DNA of 64,000 bases from an uncultured Porphyromonadaceae bacterium (GCA_900538705.1 UPZG01000001.1:1054001-1118000), one strand, 5' to 3'. Positions 1-9,841 are shown, numbered from the stretch's first letter. Numbers and translations: made by a program. The notes: generated by a model from the sequence alone, not told the origin.

Positions 1-2
1 GA

Positions 3-3000
3 AAAGCAACTAAAGAAGAGTACTACAAGCAGCTCGTTGACATAATTAACAATTCGGACTTTATAGATACAGCCGAGAAACGCGAGCAGTTCAAAATGTT
101 CTGTGAGAAAATCATAGATGGAACGCTTGAGATTCGTAAAACGTTAGAGCCATGCCATTCCAAGATGTATTTGTTTGCTTATAACGATATAGTAAATGAG
201 GGAGGCGAGTCGCCCGGTGTTTTAATTACAGGTTCCAGCAATCTTTCATATCAAGGATTGAAAGGTAGGTTGGAACTTAATGCCCGGTTCAATGACAAGC
301 GCGACTATGAAGAAGGCAAGAAGATCTTCGAAGAGTTGTGGAATAGCTCTGTCGTAATTGTAAGTAAGGACAATCTTGATGAGTGGAACAATAAAGTGAT
401 GGCCCGCGTATGGTACGATAAGATATACTCTCCCTATCTTATGTATATCAGGGTCCTTAAAGAATACTTCAATATTCCTACCACCAATAACATATTGACG
501 CCCCATGATATAACAGAGGGCAGGTATTCCAATTTAAGATACCAGGCCGATGCGGTACAGATGGCCTTGAATGCGTTGAATAACCACAACGGAGCAATCA
601 TTGCCGATGTAGTAGGCTTGGGTAAAAGTGTGATAGCCTCTACCATCGCACGTAATTTAAGGTTGCGGACTATCATCGTGTCTCCTCCGCATTTGTACAA
701 ACAGTGGGAAGGCTATCGCGATGAATTCGGATTCACGGCTACCGTATTCAGCGCAGGGAAAATTGAAGAAGCTGTTTCACATTATCAGGAGTTAGTCAAG
801 GAAGGAGAGCAGTTCCTGATTATTATAGACGAAGCACATCGTTTCCGTAACGAATATACGCAAGACTATGCCCTGCTGCATAATCTGTGCTTTGGTAACA
901 AAGTTCTATTGCTTACTGCAACGCCATTCAACAATCAGCCGGCAGATATTTACGCTCTGATAAAATTGTTCCAGGTGCCATCTCGTTCCACCCTTAAAAC
1001 GGTCGAGAATTTGGGCGCGGCATTCAAAGACTTAATAGGCAAATACAAACATCTGCGAGAGGTGCAAAAAACTGGCAAAGCAACCGAAGAAGAGATACAG
1101 GCAGAGGTCAACAACATAGCCAAGAGAATCCGATCCATTATCAGCCCGCTTGTCGTGCGTCGTTCCCGTCTCGATTTACAGAGTATTCCCGAATATGCCG
1201 ATGATTTGAAACAACAAAATATCCAGTTGGTTTTGCCGAATGATCCGGTAGAGCTGGAATACGATTTGAGTGAGATGAAAGAATTATACCTTTTCACTCT
1301 CGACCGAATTGGCAAATCAGAAGAGACCGGCGACTCTGTCTACCGGTTCAAGGCAGCACGCTATTCTCCTGCCCTTTATATACGAGAAGAATTAAGAGAC
1401 CAACTGGCAAAGGAACTCGAAGATAAGACCGGAGTCAATTTTAATCTTCTGATTGGACGGCAGACCAACCTGTCATATTTCATGCGTCGTTTACTTGTAG
1501 CCCGTTTCGAAAGTTCCGTTGCTGCATTTAGGGCTTCATTGGAATATATGATTCAATCTTCCGAGCACATGCTGCGATGGATTGAAAAACGACATGCAAT
1601 TCCTGTGTTCAAGAAGGGGAATCTGCCGGATGTCGAGGCCTTTTATGAGTCGAGCGACGATGGCATGAGGGAGATCAAAGAGCTCTTCGATAAATATGAA
1701 TCCCGAGGTTTCTTCGAGATAGACATGAAATTTGTCAAAGATGATTTTGTAACCGATGTCGAAGCCGATATTCAGCTTCTGAAAAACTTACACGAACAAT
1801 GGTTCGGCAAGGACAATACGGTCAAATCCGATCCCAAGTTAGATTCGTTTATTCGTATAGTCAGAAAGCAAATGATTGATGAACCCGACCGGAAGCTAAT
1901 TGTGTTTTCGGAATTTGCCGATACGGTGAATTATTTGGGCGAAGCTCTTGTCAAAGCCGGGCTTCCCGTCATGAAGTACACATCGGCCGATGCCACACCG
2001 GCCAACAAAGACCGTATTCGAGCCAATTTCGATGCCGGCTTGAAACCCTCTTTACAACAGAACGATTTCCATATCTTGGTAGCGACAGATGCTATATCCG
2101 AGGGTTATAACCTGCACCGTGCCGGGGCCATATTCAACTACGATATACCCTATAACCCCACGCGAGTCATTCAGCGCATTGGACGCATTAACCGCATCAA
2201 TAAGAAGGTCTTTGACGAACTCTATATATACAACTATTTCCCGACCGATGTCGGAGAGGCCGAGACCAGGACAAAGGAGATTTCCACCCTTAAAATGGCG
2301 ATGATTCATGCCATTATGGGCGAAGATACGAAAGCTCTTACCAAGGAAGAAGACCTGCACGCCTACTTCAAGGAGCGTTATCGCGCGGAAATTTCCCGTA
2401 GTGAAGAGACATCGTGGGACACTCCTTACCGGAAGTTACTGAACAGCATGAAAGGTACAGAGCTGTATAACCAAGCCTTGGAGATGCCACATCGGGCAAG
2501 GACGGCCCGCAATGTCGTTAAGCCGAAAAAAGGCGTATTGATGTTTGGCCGTAAGGGCGATGATTTCGTCTTTAAGATAGGAGATACAGCTACAACTCCG
2601 GTTATGATTCCGGCCGAAGAAGCTATCGCACTCTTCGAGGCCGAAAAGGATGAGCGACCTGTCGGCCTGAGTCAAGATTTCGATGCGGTATATCAAAAAG
2701 TAAAAGCCTCTTTATTCGGCAGTGATGTGACCGAGAAAAACGAGAAAGAGCAGTTAGATGCTTTGGCAAAAGTAAAGGTTTTCATGAAAAATCAGTTGTT
2801 GCCCAAAGACTATTTGGCCGATTTGCTATTGGTCATAAAAGCCGATGCTTTGTCGGGTTACGAGATAAGATATATCAATCGATTGGCTCCAAAAGACGCT
2901 GCAAAATTACCATTGCAGATTTCTGCCGAATATCTGGCGCGTATCATCAATACTCAGAATAGGGTAGATGACAAAGAGGAAACATTGATTTTGAGTGAAG

Positions 3001-3011
3001 AACTACAATAA
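3..3011 (+). CDS. PLD-domain SNF2-family helicase, defence-associated (5' end cut by window)
   Basis: The reading frame is open from the first complete codon, so the true start lies upstream of the window; the ATG at 96 is internal. The visible N-terminus carries a phospholipase-D-type nuclease motif: HSK around base 156, then GSSN around base 231. An SNF2/SF2 helicase core follows, with Walker A (VVGLGKS, about 609-630), DEAH (about 829-840), TATP (about 914) and a C-terminal helicase lobe ending in the arginine-rich QRIGRINRIN segment (about 2170-2200). PLD-helicase fusions paired with a DNA methyltransferase act as the cutting and translocating half of restriction systems, related in parts to DISARM and to split type I/ISP enzymes. 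The methyltransferase gene follows after 10 bases, so one transcript is likely. The restriction role is inferred from domains and context. Confidence 0.85.
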   Translation, partial: KATKEEYYKQLVDIINNSDFIDTAEKREQFKMFCEKIIDGTLEIRKTLEPCHSKMYLFAYNDIVNEGGESPGVLITGSSNLSYQGLKGRLELNARFNDKRDYEEGKKIFEELWNSSVVIVSKDNLDEWNNKVMARVWYDKIYSPYLMYIRVLKEYFNIPTTNNILTPHDITEGRYSNLRYQADAVQMALNALNNHNGAIIADVVGLGKSVIASTIARNLRLRTIIVSPPHLYKQWEGYRDEFGFTATVFSAGKIEEAVSHYQELVKEGEQFLIIIDEAHRFRNEYTQDYALLHNLCFGNKVLLLTATPFNNQPADIYALIKLFQVPSRSTLKTVENLGAAFKDLIGKYKHLREVQKTGKATEEEIQAEVNNIAKRIRSIISPLVVRRSRLDLQSIPEYADDLKQQNIQLVLPNDPVELEYDLSEMKELYLFTLDRIGKSEETGDSVYRFKAARYSPALYIREELRDQLAKELEDKTGVNFNLLIGRQTNLSYFMRRLLVARFESSVAAFRASLEYMIQSSEHMLRWIEKRHAIPVFKKGNLPDVEAFYESSDDGMREIKELFDKYESRGFFEIDMKFVKDDFVTDVEADIQLLKNLHEQWFGKDNTVKSDPKLDSFIRIVRKQMIDEPDRKLIVFSEFADTVNYLGEALVKAGLPVMKYTSADATPANKDRIRANFDAGLKPSLQQNDFHILVATDAISEGYNLHRAGAIFNYDIPYNPTRVIQRIGRINRINKKVFDELYIYNYFPTDVGEAETRTKEISTLKMAMIHAIMGEDTKALTKEEDLHAYFKERYRAEISRSEETSWDTPYRKLLNSMKGTELYNQALEMPHRARTARNVVKPKKGVLMFGRKGDDFVFKIGDTATTPVMIPAEEAIALFEAEKDERPVGLSQDFDAVYQKVKASLFGSDVTEKNEKEQLDALAKVKVFMKNQLLPKDYLADLLLVIKADALSGYEIRYINRLAPKDAAKLPLQISAEYLARIINTQNRVDDKEETLILSEELQ

Positions 3012-3021
3012 AAAGGCAAAT

Positions 3022-6000
3022 ATGGAATTCAATAAAGCATATAATCGACAAGAGTTTGTCAGCTTTCTGCAAAATAGTTTTCTGCCGGAAGATTTTATTC
3101 CTGTTTTAACACCTGTAACGATTCGCACCCAGCTCAACTATACCACACAAGTTGTAAAATTAGGCTCGTCCGCGTCTCTCGATTTGGTCGTGTATGAGGT
3201 AAGGCACAATTCAAAAAACGATGCCCGAGTCTCGCTATCGAAAGAGGCATTCCGTCTGTTGGCCGATGAAATGGAAGACCGGGCCTTGGTTATTTTTGTC
3301 CCCGAAGACAATAGCGACAACTATCGTTTTTCCTTAATCGAGATTACACTCGAAGCCCGGGACGACTCATCGCGGATAACGCGCAATTACAGTAATCCCC
3401 GGCGATACAGCTATTACTTGGGAGAGGGCATCGCATATTATACTCCCAACAAATACCTGAATGAAAAGGGGCGGGTAGTCAACTCCGATGATTTACGCAG
3501 CCGCTTCTCGGTCGAGGTGCTTACCAAAGAGTTCTATCAGGAGTTGAGCGACTGGTATGCGTGGGCCATTAAAATCATACGTTTCCCCAATGACCTCAAC
3601 GACAAGACCGACGACGACAAGTTCAACAACGAGAGTGCCATCCGGCTGATAACCCGTCTCATCTTTGTATGGTTCCTGAAACAACGACACTTAATACCAG
3701 AGGAATTTTTCGATGAAAATTATCTAAGAGAGAAGCTCCTTAAGAATTTCAACCCGTATCAAATGGGCGGATTATTACACGACGATGGTGAAGTAAAGTA
3801 CTATACGGCAATTTTGCAGAATCTTTTCTTTGCCATGTTGAATAGTCCTATTACCCCCGAAGGCGGTACGGAGCTTTCGGAGCGCCATTTCAGGAATGGA
3901 CGAGGCGATTATGACAACAACAAACTCATGCGTTACGAGTCATACTTCAAGGACCCGCAGTTGTTTGTCGATTTAGCCAACCGCACCGTCCCTTTCCTCA
4001 ATGGCGGATTGTTCGATTGTCTCGATGATAAAGACAAAGGAATATACTATGATGGATTTAGCGATAGCGAAAAATCTATAAAATCGTTATATCTCCCCGA
4101 TTTTCTGTTTTTTATTCCCGAGACAGATGTAGATTTGTCGTTATGGTACAACGACAAGAAAAAGAAAAAGGCAAAAGTAAGAGGTCTCATACAGATTCTG
4201 AAACGTTACAACTTCACTGTCGAGGAGAATACACCGTTCGATCAGGAGGTATCGCTCGACCCGGAGCTGCTGGGCAAGGTCTTCGAGAACCTGCTGGCCT
4301 CCTACAACCCCGAGACGAAGACCACGGCCCGCAAACAGACCGGCTCGTTCTATACGCCGCGTGAGATTGTGCAGTATATGGTCGACGAGAGCCTGGTGGC
4401 ACACCTCAAACGCACCGTGGGCGACGAACTCGAAGAGCAATACCGCCAGTTGATGCGCTATACCGACGAAGAAGTTCCCTTGACCGATGCACAACGCAAA
4501 CAGATCATGCACTCGCTCTATCACTGCAAGGTACTCGACCCGGCCTGCGGCTCGGGAGCCTTCCCCATGGGTATGCTGCAACAGATGGTGCATATTCTCA
4601 ACCGCATCGACCCCGACAACGAGCTGTGGAAAGAGATGATGCTCAATGTGGCTATCGACGAAACATCAGAGGCCTATCGCATGGCTACGCCCGATGAACG
4701 TCGGGAGATGGTTGCCGACATCGAACGGAGCTTCGACGAGAGTATCAACCGCCCCGACTATGCCCGCAAACTATATCTTATAGAGAATTGCATCTACGGC
4801 GTCGATATACAGCCTATCGCCATTCAGATAAGCAAGCTGCGTTTCTTTATCTCGCTGGTGGTCGATCAGAAGGCCAACGACAATCCGGCCGAGAATTTCG
4901 GTATCCGTCCGCTCCCGAACCTCGAAGCGAAGTTTGTAGCAGCCAATACACTGATAGGATTAGACAAAAAAGATGCCACTTTATTTGATAGCGCAGAGAT
5001 AAAGGCAAAAGAAAATGAATTGAAAATTGCCAAGCACAAAATCTTCGGGGCAAAGACCGTGCGCACCAAGCGTAAATATCGCCAAATTGTAAGCGATTTG
5101 CGTCTCGAAATTGCCAATATGTTGGAGATTTGTGGTGCTGTGGGCAATGCCGAGGCTCAGCAGCTGGTCGCATGGGATATGTTCGACCAAAATGCCTCTT
5201 CGCCATTCTTCGACCCCGAATGGATGTTCAACGTAAAGGAGGGTTTCGATATTGTTATCGGCAATCCGCCGTATGTTGACGCAAAGGAGCAGTTAAAAAA
5301 AGAAGATCTCAAATTACAAAGAGAAGCCTTATCTAAAAATAAGCGATATAAAACATTATATCAGAAATGGGATCTGTATATTGCGTTTTTAGAGATTAGC
5401 ATTAGGTATTTCTGTAAAGAAAATGGCATATGCTCCATGATTGTACCATACCCTATAAGTAATCAACTATATGCAAAAGAAATGCGTAAGATGATTATGA
5501 ATGACTATGATCTGCTGGAAGTTGTGGATTTGTTTGATGTGAAAGTATTTGAGAATGCAACTGTAACTAATTGTATTCCTTTTGTACGAAAATCCCATTC
5601 AGAAAAAGAAGTTGTAATTTCTCATGCTGATAAAAGCAAAAACATAACTCATAGCTATTCTAAATCATTTGGGCTTTTGATTCATGATCAGAATACTTAT
5701 GTGTGGAATTTCACTTTGGAAGATCGCAATGCTAACAGACATTCAGATATGAATGTTTTGGGTGATTTTTGCTATATAAGTGTAGGAATGGTTCTTAACG
5801 CTGATGAGAGAAAAGCAAAAGGCCAATTTAAAAAAGAAGACTTAATAAGCATTATACAGGATAATATTCACTGTAAAAAATATATTGAGGGCAAAGACAT
5901 CGACCGGTATAATATAAAAAGATACAGATATTTAGAGTGGGGGACAAAGCGCTGCCCTGATGAACTAAGACGAGCTACATTTGTGGAATTATATACAAAT

Positions 6001-6519
6001 AAGAAACTGCTTATAAATGCGTTGGGACAGTTGAAAGCATCAATAGATCTCAATGGAGAGTTTTATTGCGAACAGAAAATAAGGATGGCTTTATTGTGGG
6101 AAGATTTAAAAGATGTCTCTAATAAAAGCATTGATTCGAGTATAAAAAAATATTCCACGTTAAATCGTATTGAGATGAATCATCTCTCAAAACAGATTGA
6201 TTTACGTGTTATTCTTGGAATACTCAATTCTTCCTATGGAACTATTTTATTGAAAGATATAAGAGGCGGAGATATTAATATTGGACCTGAACATCTTCGC
6301 AATATACCTATTGCCCCGGCAACTCAGGAGCAGCAACGTCCGATTATAAATCTTGTGGATACGATATTAGCCGCCAAACGCACAGATCCAAATGCCGACA
6401 CCACGTCGGAAGAACGTCAAATCGACCGTTTGGTATATCATCTTTATGGCTTAACCTACGATGAAGTGCTGATCGTCGATCCTCAAACCACCATCACCCG
6501 CGAAGAATACGAAAGATAA
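3022..6519 (+). CDS. Eco57I-type class I N6-adenine DNA methyltransferase with C-terminal recognition domain
   Basis: About 1165 residues. It carries the SAM-binding motif DPACGSGAF near residues 506-514 and the catalytic NPPY at about 748-751. The long gap between them is typical of Eco57I/type IIG-like methylases. The C-terminal third (from about base 5280) looks like a TaqI-type target-recognition domain, and it is strikingly AT-rich compared with the core (18 G/C in 5581-5640 against 38 in 4261-4320), as expected if recognition domains are exchanged. No PD-(D/E)XK nuclease is evident, so cleavage probably comes from the upstream PLD-helicase. I chose the ATG at 3022; an in-frame GTG at 2995 would overlap the upstream gene. 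The likely role is protective methylation and site recognition in a restriction system. Confidence 0.88.
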   Translation: MEFNKAYNRQEFVSFLQNSFLPEDFIPVLTPVTIRTQLNYTTQVVKLGSSASLDLVVYEVRHNSKNDARVSLSKEAFRLLADEMEDRALVIFVPEDNSDNYRFSLIEITLEARDDSSRITRNYSNPRRYSYYLGEGIAYYTPNKYLNEKGRVVNSDDLRSRFSVEVLTKEFYQELSDWYAWAIKIIRFPNDLNDKTDDDKFNNESAIRLITRLIFVWFLKQRHLIPEEFFDENYLREKLLKNFNPYQMGGLLHDDGEVKYYTAILQNLFFAMLNSPITPEGGTELSERHFRNGRGDYDNNKLMRYESYFKDPQLFVDLANRTVPFLNGGLFDCLDDKDKGIYYDGFSDSEKSIKSLYLPDFLFFIPETDVDLSLWYNDKKKKKAKVRGLIQILKRYNFTVEENTPFDQEVSLDPELLGKVFENLLASYNPETKTTARKQTGSFYTPREIVQYMVDESLVAHLKRTVGDELEEQYRQLMRYTDEEVPLTDAQRKQIMHSLYHCKVLDPACGSGAFPMGMLQQMVHILNRIDPDNELWKEMMLNVAIDETSEAYRMATPDERREMVADIERSFDESINRPDYARKLYLIENCIYGVDIQPIAIQISKLRFFISLVVDQKANDNPAENFGIRPLPNLEAKFVAANTLIGLDKKDATLFDSAEIKAKENELKIAKHKIFGAKTVRTKRKYRQIVSDLRLEIANMLEICGAVGNAEAQQLVAWDMFDQNASSPFFDPEWMFNVKEGFDIVIGNPPYVDAKEQLKKEDLKLQREALSKNKRYKTLYQKWDLYIAFLEISIRYFCKENGICSMIVPYPISNQLYAKEMRKMIMNDYDLLEVVDLFDVKVFENATVTNCIPFVRKSHSEKEVVISHADKSKNITHSYSKSFGLLIHDQNTYVWNFTLEDRNANRHSDMNVLGDFCYISVGMVLNADERKAKGQFKKEDLISIIQDNIHCKKYIEGKDIDRYNIKRYRYLEWGTKRCPDELRRATFVELYTNKKLLINALGQLKASIDLNGEFYCEQKIRMALLWEDLKDVSNKSIDSSIKKYSTLNRIEMNHLSKQIDLRVILGILNSSYGTILLKDIRGGDINIGPEHLRNIPIAPATQEQQRPIINLVDTILAAKRTDPNADTTSEERQIDRLVYHLYGLTYDEVLIVDPQTTITREEYER

Positions 6520-6533
6520 TAACAGATAACATT

Positions 6534-7322
6534 ATGGAAAGAAACGACTATTGTTTTGTAATACAGCCTATCAGTGAGAAAAAATATGATAAACGATTCG
6601 ATGATATATATGCACCAGCCATTTCGAATGCCGGGTTAGAACCATATAGGGTAGATAGAGATCCAAGTGTCAGAAATATTATTGATGAAATTGAAAAAAG
6701 AATTCAAGAATCGGTACTTTGTTTAGCTGACATATCTATTGATAATCCTAATGTATGGTATGAATTAGGATATGCGTTTGCTATTGGAAAAGATGTCGTT
6801 ATGGTTTGTGATGAAAGTCGAAATGTTTTCCCTTTCGATATTAGTCATAAGAGTGTCATTACTTATAAAACAGAATCTTCGAGGGATTTTGAAAAGCTGG
6901 GAGAACAAATCACATATAAAATAAACTCTTATTTGAATTCTAATAGCATTAATAAGAAAATTTTAGAGTCTCCATTAAGCAGCACTGATGGATTTCAACC
7001 ATTTGAATTTGCTGTTCTTGCTTCCATAATTGGGGAACAAACTGTTGATGAGCAAAGCGTATCTATTTATACAATAAAAGAAAAAATGTCTAAGGCGGGT
7101 TTTAACGAAATGGCAACAAGTATAGGTATTAGGCTCCTCGTGTATAAGCAGTATTTGAAAAGTTTCACTGATCAAGATTGGAATGGGAATGAATTTTATG
7201 CTTGCAAACTAACCGAAAAGGGAGTAAATTTTATTTTAAACAATATTGGGTTATTCAATGTGCAGAAACAAAGTTTTCATCAATCTCCGATATTAACCAA
7301 CGGTGATAATTTACCATTTTGA
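6534..7322 (+). CDS. Nucleoside 2-deoxyribosyltransferase-like protein with winged-helix-like tail
   Basis: 262 residues, 14 bases after the methyltransferase and probably the last gene of the cassette. Residues 1-130 match the pattern of TIR/NDT-like Rossmann proteins: a CFVIQP beta strand, a conserved D-R-D, a helix, then ADIS-DNPNVWYELGYA, in which the Glu of YELG is the expected catalytic or base-handling residue. Residues 140-255 look like a winged-helix domain ending in LTEKGVNFILNN. Domains of this kind occur in anti-phage systems as nucleotide-cleaving effectors or ligand sensors. Here the protein could be an abortive-infection arm or a regulator of the restriction genes. The gene is visibly AT-rich like the recognition domain before it. 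The fold call is moderate; the function is inference. Confidence 0.7.
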   Translation: MERNDYCFVIQPISEKKYDKRFDDIYAPAISNAGLEPYRVDRDPSVRNIIDEIEKRIQESVLCLADISIDNPNVWYELGYAFAIGKDVVMVCDESRNVFPFDISHKSVITYKTESSRDFEKLGEQITYKINSYLNSNSINKKILESPLSSTDGFQPFEFAVLASIIGEQTVDEQSVSIYTIKEKMSKAGFNEMATSIGIRLLVYKQYLKSFTDQDWNGNEFYACKLTEKGVNFILNNIGLFNVQKQSFHQSPILTNGDNLPF

Positions 7323-7401
7323 TATAATAATGAATGGTGAAAAAATCTATTTGTATCGTAGTTTCATATTTGCATCATCGGCAAAAATACACGTAATATA
7401 T

Positions 7402-7436
7402 AGCCTCAATGGATGTCTGCATTTCCCATTGAGGCT
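7402..7436. terminator. Inverted repeat between convergent cassette and mnmE
   Basis: An 11-bp perfect stem (AGCCTCAATGG with CCATTGAGGCT) around a 13-base loop lies in the gap between the end of the plus-strand cassette and the end of mnmE on the minus strand. It is suited to a bidirectional terminator, although neither side has a strong T-run. A short open frame across it has no gene-like character. Confidence 0.55.
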
Positions 7437-7507
7437 TAGTAGAGATACGCAACCTATTTCTTGTCAAGTGTGTGGTTTTGTAAATATAAGATAATCAGCT
7501 TGTTGTA

Positions 7508-8929
7508 TTACTTACCAATACAAAAGCGGGAGAAGATGGAACCGAGAATTTCGTTGGTGGTTATTTCGCCGGTTATTTCGCCCAGGTAGTGCATGCATTC
7601 GCGGATGTCTTGTGCTATGAAGTCGGCCGATAGGGTGGTGGTGAGGCCCTGTTGCACGCGCTGTATGGCGTCGAGGGCATTTTTCAGGGCTTCGTAGTGG
7701 CGTATGTTTGTAACGATTACATCGCCGCTTCCGCCGGCCGATGTGCGGGCAATGGCTACGAGGCGTTGAGTGAGCTGGTCAATTCCAGTGTTGTATTTGG
7801 CCGATATGAAGAGCGGGGCTTCGGCACTGATGGGCAGTGTATTGTAGGTGGCAGTGAGCCGTTCGGTTTGTTCCGTGTCGAGCAGGTCAGCTTTGTTGAA
7901 CACGGCGATGAGGTGTTTGTCGGCACATAGAGGAATGATGCGTTGCGCCATATCGGTTATTTTGTCCGGATTGTCGGTGCTATCTATAAGCCAGATGACG
8001 ATATTCGACTGTTTCAGTTTGTCGAAGGTACGCTCAATGCCCATTGTCTCTATGGTATCGTGTGTGTCGCGAATGCCGGCTGTGTCGATGAGCCTGAATT
8101 GCACGCCGCCAATGATGATGACGTCTTCTATCACATCGCGGGTGGTGCCGTGTATGTCGCTCACGAGAGCTTTTTCGTCGTGTACCAGCAGGTTTAACAG
8201 GGTAGATTTGCCGGCGTTTGTTTCGCCTACGATGGTGGTGGGGATGCCGTTTTTTATGGCGTTGCCTATGGCGAATGAGTCGGCAAGGTGTTGCAGTTCG
8301 TTGGCAATGTTGTCGGCAAGGTTTTGCAGGCGGGTGCGGTCGGCAAATTCTACGTCTTCTTCGCTGAAATCGAGTTCGAGCTCTATAAGGGAGACAAACT
8401 CGAGCAGGTCGTTTCTTAGCATGGAAAGCCGTTGGCTGAATTTACCACGCATCTGGTTCATGGCGAGGCGGTGGGCGGCGGCTGTATTGGCGGCTATCAG
8501 GTCGGCAACGGCTTCGGCCTGCGAGAGGTCGATGCGCCCCGATGCGAAAGCCCGACGTGTAAATTCGCCGGCCTCGGCCATGCGGCATCCTTGCTGTATG
8601 AGTTGGGATATGATATGCTGTTGTATGTAGAGAGAGCCGTGGCACGAAATCTCTACGGTATCTTCTCCGGTAAACGAGTGTGGAGCGCGAAACGGAATGG
8701 CTATTACTTCGTCTATGATATTGTCTTGGTCGTGTATGGAGCCAAACAGAGCTTTGTTGGCCGGTTGGTTTTGCAGTGTTTTACCGGGATGGATAGATGT
8801 GAAGATATTGTCGGCAATGGGTATGGCTTTGTCGCCGCTTATGCGGATAACGGCAATGCCTCCTATTCCCGGTGGGGTAGATATGGCACAGATTGTGTCG
8901 TGTGTTGTGTCAAGATTTATAGTTGCCAT
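7508..8929 (-). CDS. mnmE: tRNA modification GTPase MnmE
   Basis: 473 residues, full family length. With MnmG it makes the 5-carboxymethylaminomethyl modification of U34 in certain tRNAs. The N-terminal folate-binding domain begins with the typical D-T-I-x-A-I-S-T-P-P segment. The G domain has the P-loop GETNAGKS (near residue 236), a G2-type TTRDV, DTAG and the guanine-specificity NKAD. The protein ends in FCIGK, which holds the conserved C-terminal Cys that closes every MnmE. Its start overlaps the end of the upstream nuclease gene by 13 bases, so the two are translated from one message. Confidence 0.97.
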   Translation of the reverse strand: MATINLDTTHDTICAISTPPGIGGIAVIRISGDKAIPIADNIFTSIHPGKTLQNQPANKALFGSIHDQDNIIDEVIAIPFRAPHSFTGEDTVEISCHGSLYIQQHIISQLIQQGCRMAEAGEFTRRAFASGRIDLSQAEAVADLIAANTAAAHRLAMNQMRGKFSQRLSMLRNDLLEFVSLIELELDFSEEDVEFADRTRLQNLADNIANELQHLADSFAIGNAIKNGIPTTIVGETNAGKSTLLNLLVHDEKALVSDIHGTTRDVIEDVIIIGGVQFRLIDTAGIRDTHDTIETMGIERTFDKLKQSNIVIWLIDSTDNPDKITDMAQRIIPLCADKHLIAVFNKADLLDTEQTERLTATYNTLPISAEAPLFISAKYNTGIDQLTQRLVAIARTSAGGSGDVIVTNIRHYEALKNALDAIQRVQQGLTTTLSADFIAQDIRECMHYLGEITGEITTNEILGSIFSRFCIGK

Positions 8930-9813
8930 GATTGTAAATCAATGTTTTGTTCAATATAGTTTTCGAGGCTATCGGGAAGGTTGTAGAGGAAGTCTATTCC
9001 CGTAAGAGTCTCTACGCTGTCTATAGTCACTGTGTAGGTATATAGTGGTTGTTTGGTAACTTCGTTTTTGAATATGAAGGCTATGCCGCGAGGTGGGTTT
9101 ACATAGGGCGATGCTACTACTTTGTAGAAATAGTCGGGTACTGCCACGCGGTTGCGGCCTATAGTGGGATGCGACTCTTTTACAATGGGGCCGCTCACGA
9201 CGATGATGGCGCTGTCGCGTCGTGCCCATATGCGTACTTTATTTTCGAGTTGTTTCCATACGCCGGTATTTAGCCCGTGTACTTGAGGACATATGTTGCT
9301 CATGTAGAACGATTCGCGCATGGCTTGTTCGTCCCATGTCATATCGGCAGCCGGAGCCATGTGCCCGCGGTCGTATCCGCTGTGGGTGTAGTCGTTGTGT
9401 CGAGGACATATGCCTTCCACTTTGGGGTCGACAAGAAAACGGTTGCTGCGTTCGGCATCGCCACGTGTTTCTTCGGCGGTGAGCTCGTATGCCACCCAGT
9501 TGGGCAGCCGCCATTGAGAGTTATACGAAACGGTGTATCCCTTATGTTCTATGATTTGGCTACGTCGGTTTTGCGGGGTTTTAGCTCTATCGAGGCTGGC
9601 TATGTGTCCTTGTACTGCTGTACCTGTATAAGCCGGTGTGTTATTTGCTCTGAAGGGCAGGGGGGATGTGTTGTCGCGCAGATATAATAACAGGAAAACG
9701 ATGATAGCAATAATGACAATTACCGTTATCGTATTACGTACGATATGCCCCGTATTGCTCTGTTTCCTACTGCGGCTTTTGCCTTTGGGTCTGCTCCGTC
9801 TCTTTTTGGCCAT
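8917..9813 (-). CDS. Membrane-anchored DNA/RNA non-specific endonuclease (NUC1/DRGH family)
   Basis: 298 residues. A very basic N-terminus (KKRRSRPKGKSRSRK) precedes one membrane helix at about residues 26-45, and the rest is probably periplasmic. The catalytic core carries DRGHMAPAAD with the active-site His, followed by the metal-binding Asn region (MSNICPQVHGLNTGVWKQLE). This is the beta-beta-alpha-metal nuclease family of Serratia nuclease and EndoG. The likely job is degrading or salvaging extracellular nucleic acid. It is first in a two-gene unit with mnmE. A minus-strand -7 box (CAAAGTTA read on the plus strand at 9842-9849) lies just upstream. Confidence 0.92.
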   Translation of the reverse strand: MAKKRRSRPKGKSRSRKQSNTGHIVRNTITVIVIIAIIVFLLLYLRDNTSPLPFRANNTPAYTGTAVQGHIASLDRAKTPQNRRSQIIEHKGYTVSYNSQWRLPNWVAYELTAEETRGDAERSNRFLVDPKVEGICPRHNDYTHSGYDRGHMAPAADMTWDEQAMRESFYMSNICPQVHGLNTGVWKQLENKVRIWARRDSAIIVVSGPIVKESHPTIGRNRVAVPDYFYKVVASPYVNPPRGIAFIFKNEVTKQPLYTYTVTIDSVETLTGIDFLYNLPDSLENYIEQNIDLQSWQL

Positions 9814-9841
9814 TGGTGTTATTGGGCTATTGAATACGTTG

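Noticed and set aside
4141..4593. Minus-strand frame of 150 codons inside the methyltransferase gene
   Set aside because: The methyltransferase motifs DPACGSGAF and the continuous long frame on the plus strand explain this region; the antisense frame is a by-product of GC-rich codons.
7303..7494. Plus-strand frame of 63 codons after the defence cassette
   Set aside because: It overlaps the end of the previous gene, runs through the inverted repeat at 7402-7436 and has no recognisable motif or ribosome site.
7848..8630. Plus-strand frame of 260 codons opposite mnmE
   Set aside because: The same artefact: Met/Ser/Arg-rich with no signature, and mnmE is certain on the other strand.
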